64,000 nucleotides of DNA, taken from the NCBI RefSeq assembly GCF_013155545.1, contig NZ_JABJVV010000014.1:62001-126000 (forward strand), given 5' to 3'. Positions 16,577 through 28,051 of this stretch are shown here, piece by piece. The position numbers were made by a program, and so were the translations under genes. A model generated the notes under the pieces. That model had not been told where the DNA came from. It did no database searches and saw only the letters and a program-made list of their open reading frames with translations. Source of the DNA: Caenimonas soli (GTDB lineage: Bacteria; Pseudomonadota; Gammaproteobacteria; Burkholderiales; Burkholderiaceae_C). Position 1 is the first letter of the stretch. Every line of letters starts with the position of its first letter.

Positions 16577-17913
16577 ACCAGCCGTCTCTCACACGCCACC
16601 TGCTCGCCTGGACGCTGGGCGCCTTGTTGGCCGTGTGGGGCACCTTCATCTTCCTGGGCTACCGCACCGGTCAGCACGAGGCCGACGAGTTGACCGACGG
16701 CCACCTGGCCAGCGCCAGCTCGCTGCTGCTCTCGTTCCGGGGCGGTGAATTCATTCCAGAGCAACCAGGCCGCACGCCCATGCTGGCGCCGGCATTCAAA
16801 GCCCACGACTACCAGCAGTCCATGAGCGTGGTCGTCTGGGACCGCTCGGGCAAGGTCCTCACCCGTTCCGGTACAGCGCCCGTTCCCGAATTCGAGCACG
16901 GCCAAGGCTTCGCCACGCTCAACCTCGGCCAGCCGCCCGAACCCTGGCGGGTGTTCTCGCGCTGGGACGAGGCGGAGGGGCGCAAGGTGATGGTCCTGCT
17001 TTCGCTGCGCGAGCGCGACGAACTGGCGGCGGACATTGCCGAACAGATCGCCGAGCCGGGCTTGTGGCTGCTGCCGGTCGTCGCGCTCGCGCTGGGTTTG
17101 GCCATCCGCCGCGGCCTGAGGCCCCTGTACGAACTCTCGCGCGACGTGCATTCACTCGATGTTCGGCAGGCCGGGCCGTTGGTGGACCGGTGGCGTCATC
17201 GCGAGTTCCGGGCCACGGTGATGGCGATCAATACGCTGATGGAGCGCTATCAGGCTGCGCTGACGCGAGAGCGCGCCCTGGCCAACGAGTTCGCGCACGA
17301 GATGCGAACTCCGCTGGCGGCAGTGTCATTGCACGCACGCGCGTTGAAGGCCGCCGCCGAGGGGCCGGACCGCGACCAGCTGCTGGCCCGACTGGATCGC
17401 GATGTCTTGCGTGCCGGACAAGTCATGTCCGACCTGCTGGCGCTGGCTCGCGCGAGCAGGGCCGAATGGGACGAGTCGGCGCAAGAGCTGGACCTGGTGG
17501 AAGTGGCTCGCCGTGTGGTGGCCGATTTCGCGCCGAGCGCCCACGAAAGCGGCCACGAACTGGCCCTGGCCGGCCCGGAGCGGTTTCCGATGACCGGCCA
17601 TCCACTGCTGCTGGAACTGGCCGTTCGAAACCTGGTGGAGAACGCGGTGAGCCATACGCCGCGGGGCACGCATGTGGAAGTTCAGCTGGACGCGCAGCAG
17701 CGCTGGCTCCAGGTCGGTGACGATGCCCAAGAGACCGGACCGGCACCACCGAAGGACCGCCAGGCCGGCCCGATCCGCGCCCTGGGCTTGGGCCTGGGCC
17801 ATCGCGTGGTGGAAAAGATCGCCGCCATTCATGGGGCCCGGTTCGAGCTGGTGCGACAGGCCGGCTTCAGCAGCTGCTACCGCATCTCGTTCGATCCCAA
17901 GCGGCAGACCTAG
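16573..17913 (+). CDS. pmrB: Sensor histidine kinase, PmrB-like partner
   Basis: 446 residues. Two membrane helices (about 12-30 and 155-175) flank a periplasmic sensor of about 120 residues. Then come an H-box EFAHEMRTPLAA (His about 244), N-box NLVENAVSHTP (about 353) and a short G-box GLGLGHRVV (about 417). The start is a TTG that overlaps the regulator's TGA (TTGA), giving tight coupling; no ATG gives a plausible N-terminus. The C-terminal ATPase lid is short. Its TAG shares the tetranucleotide CTAG with the hexR stop on the other strand. Confidence 0.85.
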   Translation: MNQPSLTRHLLAWTLGALLAVWGTFIFLGYRTGQHEADELTDGHLASASSLLLSFRGGEFIPEQPGRTPMLAPAFKAHDYQQSMSVVVWDRSGKVLTRSGTAPVPEFEHGQGFATLNLGQPPEPWRVFSRWDEAEGRKVMVLLSLRERDELAADIAEQIAEPGLWLLPVVALALGLAIRRGLRPLYELSRDVHSLDVRQAGPLVDRWRHREFRATVMAINTLMERYQAALTRERALANEFAHEMRTPLAAVSLHARALKAAAEGPDRDQLLARLDRDVLRAGQVMSDLLALARASRAEWDESAQELDLVEVARRVVADFAPSAHESGHELALAGPERFPMTGHPLLLELAVRNLVENAVSHTPRGTHVEVQLDAQQRWLQVGDDAQETGPAPPKDRQAGPIRALGLGLGHRVVEKIAAIHGARFELVRQAGFSSCYRISFDPKRQT

Positions 17914-18748
17914 GCGTAGCGTTTGTTGCGCAGGTTGTTCTTCATCTCGCGCAGCAGAGGCTGCAGGCGCGGCCCGATGCGCAGCGCCACCGTGGTGGCC
18001 AGAACATCGATGATCACCAGATGCAACAGGCGCGAAACCATCGGGCTGTAGCGGTCGTAGCCTTCAGGATGGTCGGCTGCCAGGTGGATGTGGCCGGCCG
18101 AGGCCAGCGGCGAGCCGGTGGCGGTCAGCACGATGGTCGTCGCGCCGTTCTTGCGCGCGATGTCGCAGGCGTCCATCAGGTCGCGGGTGCGGCCCGAGTT
18201 GGAAATGACCACCACGCAATCGCCCGGGCCCAGCATGGAGGCGCTCATCACCTGCATGTGGCCGTCGCTGTAGGCGATGGTGTTCACGCCCAGGCGGAAG
18301 AACTTGTGCTGGGCGTCCTGCGCCACGATGCCGGAATTGCCGACGCCGTAGAACTCGATGCGCCGCCCGGTCTTGTAGGTGGCTGCCAGCGCTTCCACCG
18401 CCTTCTCGATCGCAAAGCTCGAGGCATCGTTGCGATACTTCAGAAAGGCGGCGACCGTGTTGTCGACGACCTTCACCAGCACGTCGCTGGTCTTGTCGTC
18501 GGCGTCCACGCTGCGGTGGATGAAGGGCACGCCCTCGCTCACGCTGCCGGCCAGCTTGAGCTTGAAATCCGAGAGCCCGTCGTAGCCGATGCTGCGGCAA
18601 AAGCGCACCACGGTCGGTTTGCTCACATGGGCCCGTTCGGCGAGTTCGCTGACGGGAAGGTTGGCGAAGGCGCGTGGGTCACCCAGCACCAGCCGGCCGA
18701 CGCGCTGCTCCGCAGGGGCGAGGGAAGGCAGCGAAGCCTTGATGCGGT

Positions 18749-18755
<7 letters not shown>
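17910..18755 (-). CDS. hexR: MurR/RpiR family regulator HexR
   Basis: 281 residues. N-terminal RpiR helix-turn-helix (ELAERAHVSKPTVVRFCRSIGYDGLSDFK, about 40-70) and C-terminal SIS sugar-phosphate domain (FYGVGNSG, VVISNSGRTRD). HexR proteins repress central carbon genes and are released by KDPG in the species studied. Start: GTG 18755 with GGAG 8 nt upstream gives the usual MLDRIKASL beginning; a TTG at 18770 is possible. Overlaps the end of zwf and is presumably co-transcribed with it. Two operator-like palindromes lie upstream of zwf. Confidence 0.88.
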
Positions 18756-20215
<1,460 letters not shown>

Positions 20216-20242
20216 GGTCGGATGCGAAAGGTGAAGCGGTAA

Positions 20243-20257
20243 TGTAACTTAGTTTCA
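20243..20257. promoter_or_regulatory. Palindrome 1 in the zwf-tal intergenic region (candidate HexR operator)
   Basis: TGTAACTTAGTTTCA: 7-nt arms TGTAACT and AGTTTCA around one base, with one mismatch. It resembles the TGTAAT-type HexR operators known from gammaproteobacteria. It lies 28 bp upstream of the zwf start codon, where a repressor could block transcription of zwf-hexR. Confidence 0.55.
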
Positions 20258-20317
20258 GTCGTTGGAGAATTCCAATCAGCTCAACCAAGGCAGCTTACGG
20301 TGCCCGGCAAGCGGGTC

Positions 20318-20334
20318 GCGTAATCGGATTACGC
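20318..20334. promoter_or_regulatory. Palindrome 2 in the zwf-tal intergenic region (candidate HexR operator)
   Basis: GCGTAATCGGATTACGC: perfect 8-nt arms around one base, 58 bp upstream of the tal ATG. The core GTAAT/ATTAC is the HexR half-site known from gammaproteobacteria. With palindrome 1 it would place both divergent operons under one regulator. Confidence 0.6.
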
Positions 20335-20391
20335 TTAACGTGTCTGAATGCACCGCGCGCCGGCCGGGCAGCCGCGCCGATAATGGGCGCC

Positions 20392-21339
20392 ATGAATCAA
20401 CTCGATGCGCTCAAGAAGTTCACCACCGTGGTGGCGGACACCGGCGATTTCAAGCAGCTTGCCCAGTTCAAACCGCAGGACGCCACGACCAATCCCTCGC
20501 TGATCCTGAAGGCGGTGCAGAAGGCCGACTACGCGCCTGTGCTCAAGGACACCATGGCCCGCTTCGGCAACCGGCCGCTCGACGAAGCGATGGACCGGTT
20601 GCTGGTGCGCTTCGGCTGCGAAATCCTTTCGATCATTCCCGGCCGCGTCTCGACCGAGGTCGATGCGCGCCTGAGCTTCGACACCATGGCCTCGCTGACC
20701 CGGGCCGAACGCATCATCGAGCTGTACCAGGCCGAGGGCGTGCACGTCGACCGCGTGCTGATCAAGGTGGCCGCCACCTGGGAAGGCATCCAGGCGGCGG
20801 AAAAACTCGAGCAGCGCGGCATCCATACCAACCTGACACTGCTGTTTTCTTTTTGCCAGGCGGTGGCTTGCGGACAGGCCAAGGTGCAGCTCATCTCGCC
20901 TTTCGTGGGCCGCATCCACGACTGGTACAAGAAATCCGCCGGCAGCGCCTGGGACGAAGCGGCGAGCGCGGGCGCCAACGATCCCGGTGTGCGCTCGGTG
21001 CGCCAGATCTACCAGCACTTCAAGCACTTCGGCATTGCCACCGAGATCATGGGCGCCAGCTTTCGCAACGTCCAGCAGATCCTGGCGCTGGCCGGCTGCG
21101 ACCTGCTGACGATCAGCCCGGAGTTGCTGGCCCAGCTGGCCGCGTCCGATGACCCCGTGAGCCGCGCACTCGTTCCTGAGCAGGCCCGCGCGATGGCGCT
21201 GGAGCCCGTCAACTACGACGAAGCCGGTTTTCGCTACGCGTTGAATGAGGACGCGATGGCGACCGACAAACTGGCGGAAGGCATACGCGCCTTCGCCGCG
21301 GATGCCGTGAAACTCGAACAACTGATGAAGGGGGCCTGA
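20392..21339 (+). CDS. tal: Transaldolase
   Basis: 315 residues, TalB-size. Transfers dihydroxyacetone between sugar phosphates in the non-oxidative pentose phosphate pathway. Family signatures: [12 protein letters not shown] (about 32-43) and [17 protein letters not shown] with the Schiff-base Lys near 130. ATG 20392 gives [10 protein letters not shown]; an ATG 9 nt upstream (MGA) is also possible. Followed 2 nt later by pgi, so the two form an operon. Confidence 0.95.
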   Translation: MNQLDALKKFTTVVADTGDFKQLAQFKPQDATTNPSLILKAVQKADYAPVLKDTMARFGNRPLDEAMDRLLVRFGCEILSIIPGRVSTEVDARLSFDTMASLTRAERIIELYQAEGVHVDRVLIKVAATWEGIQAAEKLEQRGIHTNLTLLFSFCQAVACGQAKVQLISPFVGRIHDWYKKSAGSAWDEAASAGANDPGVRSVRQIYQHFKHFGIATEIMGASFRNVQQILALAGCDLLTISPELLAQLAASDDPVSRALVPEQARAMALEPVNYDEAGFRYALNEDAMATDKLAEGIRAFAADAVKLEQLMKGA

Positions 21340-21341
21340 CC

Positions 21342-22892
21342 ATGGTGGCAGCTATGACGCGGCCGCGCTGCGACCAGACGGCGGCGTGGGGTGCATTGGG
21401 GCAGCATTTCGAAAGCAAAGGCGGGCGACTGGACCTGCGCGAAGCGTTCCGGTCCGACGCGGACCGCTTCGAGGCCCTGAGCCAGCAAGCGCCCCACGTG
21501 TTCGCCGACCTGTCCAAGAACCTGGTGGACACCGCGACCCAGGCCTTGCTGCTGGACATGGCGCGCGAGTGCCGGCTGGAGGACCACCGCGACGCCATGT
21601 TCGCCGGCGAGCCCATCAACAACACCGAGCAGCGAGCCGTCAAGCATTGGCTGCTGCGCGTGCCCAAGGGTGCGAGCCGCGACGCCGATGCGGCGGAGGT
21701 CCATGCCACGCTGGACGCGATGCTGGCCTATGCCGAACAGGTGCGCGGCGACACGGCGATCACGGACATCGTCAACATCGGAATCGGCGGCTCCGACCTG
21801 GGTCCCCAGATGGCCGTGGCCGCGCTGGCCGAATTCGTGCTGCCGGGCAAGCGGTTCCACTTCGTCTCCAACGTCGATGGCCATGAACTCGCCGGCGTGC
21901 TGCGCCAGTTGCAGCCGCAGAGCACGCTATTCCTCATTGCATCCAAGACCTTCACCACCATCGAGACGATGACCAACGCGCGGTCGGCACGCGCTTGGTT
22001 CGAGGGCCAGGGCGGGACGGACGTCGCGCGACATTTCGCGGCGCTCACCACCAACGTGGCCGCGGCGCGCGAGTTCGGCATCGCCACCACCTTCGGCTTC
22101 TGGGACTGGGTGGGCGGGCGCTATTCGATGTGGTCGGCCATCGGGCTGCCCATCGCGATCGCCATCGGCGCTGCCGGTTTTCGCCAGCTGCTGGCGGGCG
22201 CCCACGAGATGGACCGGCACTTCGCCACCGCGCCGCTGGCCAGCAATCTTCCGGTGCGCCTCGGGTTGCTCGACCTCTGGTACCGCAACTTCCACGGCTT
22301 CACCAGCCGCAGCATCGCGCCGTATCACAGTGCGCTGCGCCGCTTGCCGGCCTACTTGCAGCAGCTGGAAATGGAGAGCAACGGCAAGCGCGTCGATGCG
22401 CAAGGCGGATTGCTTTCCATGGCGACCTCGCCGGTGCTGTGGGGCGAGCCCGGCACCAATGGCCAGCATGCATATTTCCAGATGCTGCACCAGGGCACGG
22501 ACGTCGTGCCGGTGGAGTTCATCGCCGTGAAGCAGGCGCTGCACGACCTGCCCGGCCATCACTCGCAGCTGCTGGCCAACGTGCTGGCGCAGGCCCAGGC
22601 GCTGATGAGCGGCAAGGCGACCGAGGGCGGCCACAAGCACTTTCCCGGCAACCGGCCCAGCACCTTCTTCCTGCTGGAACGGCTGGACCCCAGCAGCCTG
22701 GGCGCGCTTCTGGCCTTGTACGAGCATCGCGTTTTCGTCAGCGGATCGCTCTGGGGCATCAACAGCTTCGACCAGTGGGGCGTCGAGCTCGGCAAGGTGC
22801 TGGCCAAGGACATCGCGCCGCGGCTGGACAGCGGGGATGTCTCCGGGCTCGATGCATCGACGGCCGGGCTGCTGCGCCGGCTCTATCGCTAG
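21342..22892 (+). CDS. pgi: Glucose-6-phosphate isomerase
   Basis: 516 residues. Interconverts glucose 6-phosphate and fructose 6-phosphate. Motifs: NIGIGGSDLGPQM, SKTFTTIETMTNA, WVGGRYSMWSAIGLP (active-site region), QGTDVVPVEFI, GHHSQLLANVLAQAQAL with catalytic His, and SLWGINSFDQWGVELGK. Start is ATG 21342 (MVAAM) or ATG 21354 (MTRPRCDQ), the second being closer to homologues I know. Operonic with tal. Confidence 0.95.
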   Translation: MVAAMTRPRCDQTAAWGALGQHFESKGGRLDLREAFRSDADRFEALSQQAPHVFADLSKNLVDTATQALLLDMARECRLEDHRDAMFAGEPINNTEQRAVKHWLLRVPKGASRDADAAEVHATLDAMLAYAEQVRGDTAITDIVNIGIGGSDLGPQMAVAALAEFVLPGKRFHFVSNVDGHELAGVLRQLQPQSTLFLIASKTFTTIETMTNARSARAWFEGQGGTDVARHFAALTTNVAAAREFGIATTFGFWDWVGGRYSMWSAIGLPIAIAIGAAGFRQLLAGAHEMDRHFATAPLASNLPVRLGLLDLWYRNFHGFTSRSIAPYHSALRRLPAYLQQLEMESNGKRVDAQGGLLSMATSPVLWGEPGTNGQHAYFQMLHQGTDVVPVEFIAVKQALHDLPGHHSQLLANVLAQAQALMSGKATEGGHKHFPGNRPSTFFLLERLDPSSLGALLALYEHRVFVSGSLWGINSFDQWGVELGKVLAKDIAPRLDSGDVSGLDASTAGLLRRLYR

Positions 22893-22950
22893 TCACCGCT
22901 TCTGCATATCATGCAGGCGGGCGATTCGCCTGACATGAGGAGCATTGGAA

Positions 22951-23325
22951 ATGGAAGACATTCAAAAAGCGGTCCGGACCTGCCTGACCAAGTACGCCGA
23001 TTTCAACGGACGGGCAGCGCGGCCCGAATTCTGGTGGTTCATCCTCGCGCAGGTCGTGGTGGGCATCATCCTCAACATGATCGTCCCGGTTCTCGGCGGC
23101 CTGTTTTCGCTGGCCATGCTGGTGCCCACCTTGGCCGCGGGTTCGCGCCGCCTCCACGACATCGGCAAGAGCGGCTGGCTGCAACTGCTGGGCTTTATCC
23201 CCCTCATCGGCTGGGCCATCCTGATCTACTGGGCGGCGCAACCCGGCCAGCCTGAAAGCAACCAGTACGGCCCCCCGCCCGCCGACGCACCAGTGACCGC
23301 GGCCGTCGCCCCCGGCCAGCAATAA
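22951..23325 (+). CDS. DUF805 family small membrane protein
   Basis: 124 residues. DUF805 pattern: FNGRAARPEFWWFIL near residue 20-34, two or three membrane helices (about 31-60 and 85-100), and SRRLHDIGKSGWLQLLGFIPLIGW (about 65-90), the family's RLHD-GxSGWW-like motif. A Pro/Ala-rich cytoplasmic tail follows. Function unknown; inner membrane by prediction. ATG 22951 has AGGAG 9 nt upstream. A GC hairpin follows directly after the stop. Confidence 0.85.
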   Translation: MEDIQKAVRTCLTKYADFNGRAARPEFWWFILAQVVVGIILNMIVPVLGGLFSLAMLVPTLAAGSRRLHDIGKSGWLQLLGFIPLIGWAILIYWAAQPGQPESNQYGPPPADAPVTAAVAPGQQ

Positions 23326-23327
23326 AA

Positions 23328-23348
23328 AAGGGCCGCAAAGCGGCCCTT
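23328..23348 (+). terminator. Terminator hairpin after the DUF805 gene
   Basis: AAGGGCCGC-aaa-GCGGCCCTT, a perfect 9-bp stem starting 3 nt after the stop and preceded by six A. The A-run means the structure would work as a terminator on the minus strand as well; the plus-strand tail is CTTGTCTT. Confidence 0.7.
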
Positions 23349-23391
23349 CTTGTCTTCGGGGCGCGCAATAACATGCAGCGCCCCCGCCAAT

Positions 23392-23420
23392 GAAAAAGGC
23401 CGGGTCTCCCGGCCTTTTTC
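23392..23420. terminator. Bidirectional terminator between DUF805 and groEL
   Basis: Perfect 13-bp arms (GAAAAAGGCCGGG and its complement) with a 3-nt loop; five A on one side and five T on the other give a U-run in both directions. It sits between two convergent genes. Confidence 0.88.
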
Positions 23421-23430
23421 ACTGACTAGC

Positions 23431-23461
23431 CACTGCAAAAACGCGTAGCGTTTTTGCAGTG
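23431..23461 (-). terminator. Perfect 14-bp inverted repeat 8 nt after groEL
   Basis: Arms CACTGCAAAAACGC and its exact complement around GTA. It is not GC-rich at the base and has no trailing U-run, so it may protect the groEL mRNA 3' end. The bidirectional terminator beyond it would end transcription. Confidence 0.55.
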
Positions 23462-23469
23462 AACTGGGC

Positions 23470-25128
<1,659 letters not shown>

Positions 25129-25166
25129 TCAAAAATTGTTGAACGGATCGCGGATTCGAAAGGGAA

Positions 25167-25484
25167 TCAGGCGACCTTCTTCAGGCCGGCGGGAGCGCCT
25201 TCGACGACCGCGAACAGGTCATCTTCCTTCATGACCAGCAGTTCGTCGCCTTCGACCTTGACGGTCTGGCCGCTGTACTTGCCGAACAGGACGCGGTCAC
25301 CCACCTTGACGTTCGGAGCGATCAGGTCGCCCTTGTCGGTCTTGCGGCCCGGGCCCACGGCCACAACTTCACCCTGGTCGGGCTTTTCGGCGGCAGCGTC
25401 GGGGATGACGATGCCCGAGGCGGTTTTGGTTTCACTGTCGATACGCTTGACGATCACGCGATCGTGCAGGGGGCGAAGTTTCAT
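25167..25484 (-). CDS. groES: Co-chaperonin GroES
   Basis: 105 residues (usual 96-97; here with a slightly longer form). Starts [14 protein letters not shown], then the mobile loop [30 protein letters not shown] (about 17-46) that contacts GroEL, and ends with [13 protein letters not shown], a C-terminal extension beyond the usual DILAIVE-like end. Ribosome site AAGGAGA 6 nt before the ATG. Confidence 0.98.
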   Translation of the reverse strand: MKLRPLHDRVIVKRIDSETKTASGIVIPDAAAEKPDQGEVVAVGPGRKTDKGDLIAPNVKVGDRVLFGKYSGQTVKVEGDELLVMKEDDLFAVVEGAPAGLKKVA

Positions 25485-25516
25485 TGCATCTCCTTGACTT
25501 GAAACTGAGGGACATC

Positions 25517-25541
25517 AAAAAGCGCCAACGAAGTTAGCGCT
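25517..25541 (-). promoter_or_regulatory. Terminator-like hairpin in the groES leader
   Basis: On the groES transcript AGCGCTAAC-ttc-GTTGGCGCT forms a 9-bp stem (one G-U pair) followed by five U, between CIRCE and the groES ATG (33 nt upstream). It could attenuate, stabilise or thermally gate the chaperonin mRNA. Stated from the sequence only; no known family match. Confidence 0.55.
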
Positions 25542-25568
25542 TAATAACTTGTCGAGGAGGAGGTGTTG

Positions 25569-25595
25569 TTAGCACTCTTCTCCAGCGAGTGCTAA
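25569..25595. promoter_or_regulatory. CIRCE operator (HrcA binding site)
   Basis: TTAGCACTC, nine spacer bases, GAGTGCTAA: both arms match the CIRCE consensus exactly. HrcA repression of groESL is expected. The site starts 85 bp before the groES ATG and overlaps the likely transcription start. Confidence 0.97.
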
Positions 25596-25623
25596 TGATA
25601 AGGGCTTTTGGCCGGCTTTCAAG
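25595..25623 (-). promoter_or_regulatory. groESL promoter with sigma-32-like elements
   Basis: On the minus strand CTTGAAA (25617-25623), 12 nt, then CCCTTATCAT, close to the sigma-32 consensus CTTGAAA/CCCCAT. The same bases read as sigma-70 TTGAAA-16-TATCAT. The promoter abuts CIRCE, so groESL seems to be under both heat-shock sigma and HrcA control. Confidence 0.7.
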
Positions 25624-25781
25624 GGGGCAGATGAAAGCAATGGCACCAGGCACGGTTGTGTCGGATGGCCAGGATCTCAGCGGTTGCGCCTTCCCCCTGC
25701 GCCCTCCTGGCCGGGCGCGCTTCCAGGGGGGCCATGTCGCGTCAATCGCGGCACGGCTCGCCAGATGAACCTCTGACGAGG
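25624..25781. other. 158-bp gap between the groE promoter and the Bug receptor
   Basis: No gene, terminator or repeat could be recognised in this stretch. Confidence 0.3.
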
Positions 25782-26762
25782 CTACTGGCTCAGCCGGATG
25801 TTCGCGTCCTTGATGATCTTGGCGTAGACCCCGGCGTCGCTGCGCACGATCTTTTGAACTTCCTCCGGCTTGCCGCCGGCGACCTGCAAGCCCAGGGCCT
25901 CGATCTTCGCGGTCACGTCCGGCAGCCGCAGGATGCGGTTGACCTCGTCGGACAGCTTCTGCACCACCGGCGCCGGCGCGCCGGCGGGCAGGAACAGGCC
26001 GAACCAGCCATACGGATCGAAAGAATGGTAGCCCAGCTCGGCGAAGGTCGGCACGTCCGGCATGCCGGGAATGCGCTGCGTGCCGGTGACGGCCAGGGGG
26101 CGGATCGACTTCAGGTGCGGCCGCGCCGAGGCGCTGTCGATGAAGGCGGACGGAAGCTGGCCGCCCACCAGGTTGGTCACCAGCGGCGCCGCGCCGTTGA
26201 ACGGCACGTGCACCAGGTCCAGGCTCGCCTGCATGTTCAGGAGCGATCCCTGGATGTGGGACGAGGTGCCCGCTCCATAAGTGCCATAGCTGTATTTGCC
26301 CGGGCTGGCTTTCGCCATCGCGATGAATTCCTTCAGGCTCTTGGCCGGCGAGTCCAGCGGCACGGCGAACATGCTGGGGCTGCGCGCGATGAGCGTCACG
26401 GGAGCAAAGTCCTTCAGCGGGTCGTACGGCAGCTTGTCCATCAACGACTGCTGCTGGATCAGGGCGGTGATGGCCACCAGCACGGTGTAGCCGTCGGGAT
26501 TCGCCTTCGCCACGAGGCTGTTGCCGATGGTGCCGGCGGCGCCCGCGCGGTTCTCCACCACCACGGGCTGGCCCCAGGCCTCCTGGAGCTTCTGGGCGAC
26601 GGTGCGCGCCAGCGTGTCGGTGGCGCCACCGGCCGGGTACGGCACGACGAACTTGATGGCCTGGGAGGGGTAGGGAGTGCTTTGCGCGAATACGCCGCCG
26701 AAAGGGGCGAGCGCGGCCAGGGCGCCTATGGCGCAGGCGCGGCGGATGCGGGAAATTCCCAT
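25782..26762 (-). CDS. Bug family periplasmic receptor 1 (tripartite tricarboxylate TctC-like)
   Basis: 326 residues. Signal peptide MGISRIRRACAIGALAALAPFGGVFA, then the Bug hallmarks YPSQAIKFVVPYPAGGATD (beta-strand with ligand-carboxylate loop), VENRAGAAGTIG (about 70) and ANPDGYTVL. Bug proteins bind small carboxylates and often lack their own TctAB permease; none is seen in this window. It is last in an operon 26 nt after an acyl-CoA dehydrogenase gene, so the ligand is probably a substrate of that pathway. Confidence 0.9.
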   Translation of the reverse strand: MGISRIRRACAIGALAALAPFGGVFAQSTPYPSQAIKFVVPYPAGGATDTLARTVAQKLQEAWGQPVVVENRAGAAGTIGNSLVAKANPDGYTVLVAITALIQQQSLMDKLPYDPLKDFAPVTLIARSPSMFAVPLDSPAKSLKEFIAMAKASPGKYSYGTYGAGTSSHIQGSLLNMQASLDLVHVPFNGAAPLVTNLVGGQLPSAFIDSASARPHLKSIRPLAVTGTQRIPGMPDVPTFAELGYHSFDPYGWFGLFLPAGAPAPVVQKLSDEVNRILRLPDVTAKIEALGLQVAGGKPEEVQKIVRSDAGVYAKIIKDANIRLSQ

Positions 26763-26788
26763 GGCTTGTCTCCTCTGTGGTTGGAAGG

Positions 26789-27943
26789 TCAACGTGTCGC
26801 CTCGCGCACCATATTGCGGGCGATCACGACCTGCTGGATCTGGCTGGTCCCCTCGTAGAGGCGGAACAGGCGAACGTCCCGGTAGAAGCGCTCGATGCCG
26901 TAGTCGCTGATGTAGCCGGCGCCGCCGAAGATCTGCACGGCGCGGTCGGCCACCCGGCCGCACATCTCCGACGCGAACAGCTTGCAGCAGGACGCTTCGG
27001 TGGCCACGTTGAGGCCCTCGTCGCGCTTGCGCGCGGCGTCGACCACCATGCTGCGCGCGGCATAGAGCTCCGCCTGGCTGTCGGCCAGCATGGCCTGCAC
27101 CAGCTGGAACTCGGCGATGGGCTGGCCGAACTGCTTGCGTTCGATGGCGTAGTTCAGCGCGTCACGCAGCATGCGCTCAGCCACGCCCACGCAAATGGCG
27201 GCGATGTGGATACGGCCCTTCTCCAGCACCTTCATCGCCGTCTTGAATCCCTGGCCTTCCTTGCCGCCGATCAGCTGGCTGGCGGGCACGCGGCAGTTCT
27301 CGAAGATAACGTCGGCGGTATGGGCGCCGCGCTGGCCCATCTTCTTGTCCTTCTTGCCGATGCTGATGCCGGGCGTGCTCGCTTCCACGATGAAGGCCGA
27401 AACGCCGCCGGCGCCCTTGTCCTCAAGGTCGGTGCGCGCCATCAGCGTGAAGATGCCGGCGTGCGGTGCGTTGGTGATGAAGCGCTTGGTGCCGTTGACC
27501 ACGTAGTGATCGCCATCGCGGATGGCGGTGGTGCGCAGCGAGGCCGCGTCAGAACCCGCGTCCGGCTCCGTGAGCGCGAACGAGGCGATCAGTTCGCCGG
27601 TAGCCAGGCGCGGCAGGTACTTCTTCTTCTGCGCTTCCGTGCCATCGAACAGGATGCCCTGCGAGCCGATGCCCACCGTGGTGCCGAACAAGGAGCGGAA
27701 GCAGGGCGAGGTCTGGCCCATGGCCAGCATCACCATCACTTCTTCCTCCATGGTCACGCCCAGCCCGCCGTACTCCTCGGGCACGGTCAGGCCGAACAAG
27801 CCAAGCTCTTTCATCTCGCGCACGATGTCGGCGGGAATCTCGTCGGTTTCGGCTACTTCGGCTTCGGCGGGAACGAGGCGCTCGCGCACGAAGCGGTTGA
27901 CGGCGTCGAGCAGCGCGTTGAGGGTGTCGGGGTCGCGGATCAA
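26789..27943 (-). CDS. Acyl-CoA dehydrogenase 1
   Basis: 384 residues. FAD enzyme that makes the 2,3-double bond of acyl-CoA. Motifs: SFALTEPDAGSDAASLRTTA (FAD/substrate loop, about 118-137), YVVNGTKRFITNAPHA, and the C-terminal YEGTSQIQ with the Glu that is the catalytic base in MCAD/SCAD types. Start is taken as TTG 27943 (LIRDPDTL) because GAGGAG stands 6 nt upstream; the frame remains open into a repeat that is not coding. Followed by the Bug receptor. Confidence 0.9.
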   Translation of the reverse strand: MIRDPDTLNALLDAVNRFVRERLVPAEAEVAETDEIPADIVREMKELGLFGLTVPEEYGGLGVTMEEEVMVMLAMGQTSPCFRSLFGTTVGIGSQGILFDGTEAQKKKYLPRLATGELIASFALTEPDAGSDAASLRTTAIRDGDHYVVNGTKRFITNAPHAGIFTLMARTDLEDKGAGGVSAFIVEASTPGISIGKKDKKMGQRGAHTADVIFENCRVPASQLIGGKEGQGFKTAMKVLEKGRIHIAAICVGVAERMLRDALNYAIERKQFGQPIAEFQLVQAMLADSQAELYAARSMVVDAARKRDEGLNVATEASCCKLFASEMCGRVADRAVQIFGGAGYISDYGIERFYRDVRLFRLYEGTSQIQQVVIARNMVREATR

Positions 27944-27960
27944 TTTGTGCTCCTCGGGTT

Positions 27961-28041
27961 TGTCATTGCGGACTCGATCCGCAATCCACAGCGGCGTGCC
28001 TGGCACTCCACGATGGATCCCGGGTCAAGCCCGGGATGACA
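27961..28041. repeat. Paired extragenic palindrome (REP-like), copy 1
   Basis: 81 bp made of two inverted palindromes: TTGCGGA/TCCGCAA (27966-27984) and ATCCCGGG/CCCGGGAT (28017-28037), flanked by TGTCAT and ATGACA at the outer ends. The same architecture, spacing and ends recur at 54514-54593. It sits in the 108-bp gap inside an operon, between thiolase 1 and acyl-CoA dehydrogenase 1. Confidence 0.8.
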
Positions 28042-28051
28042 GGGTTGGTCT

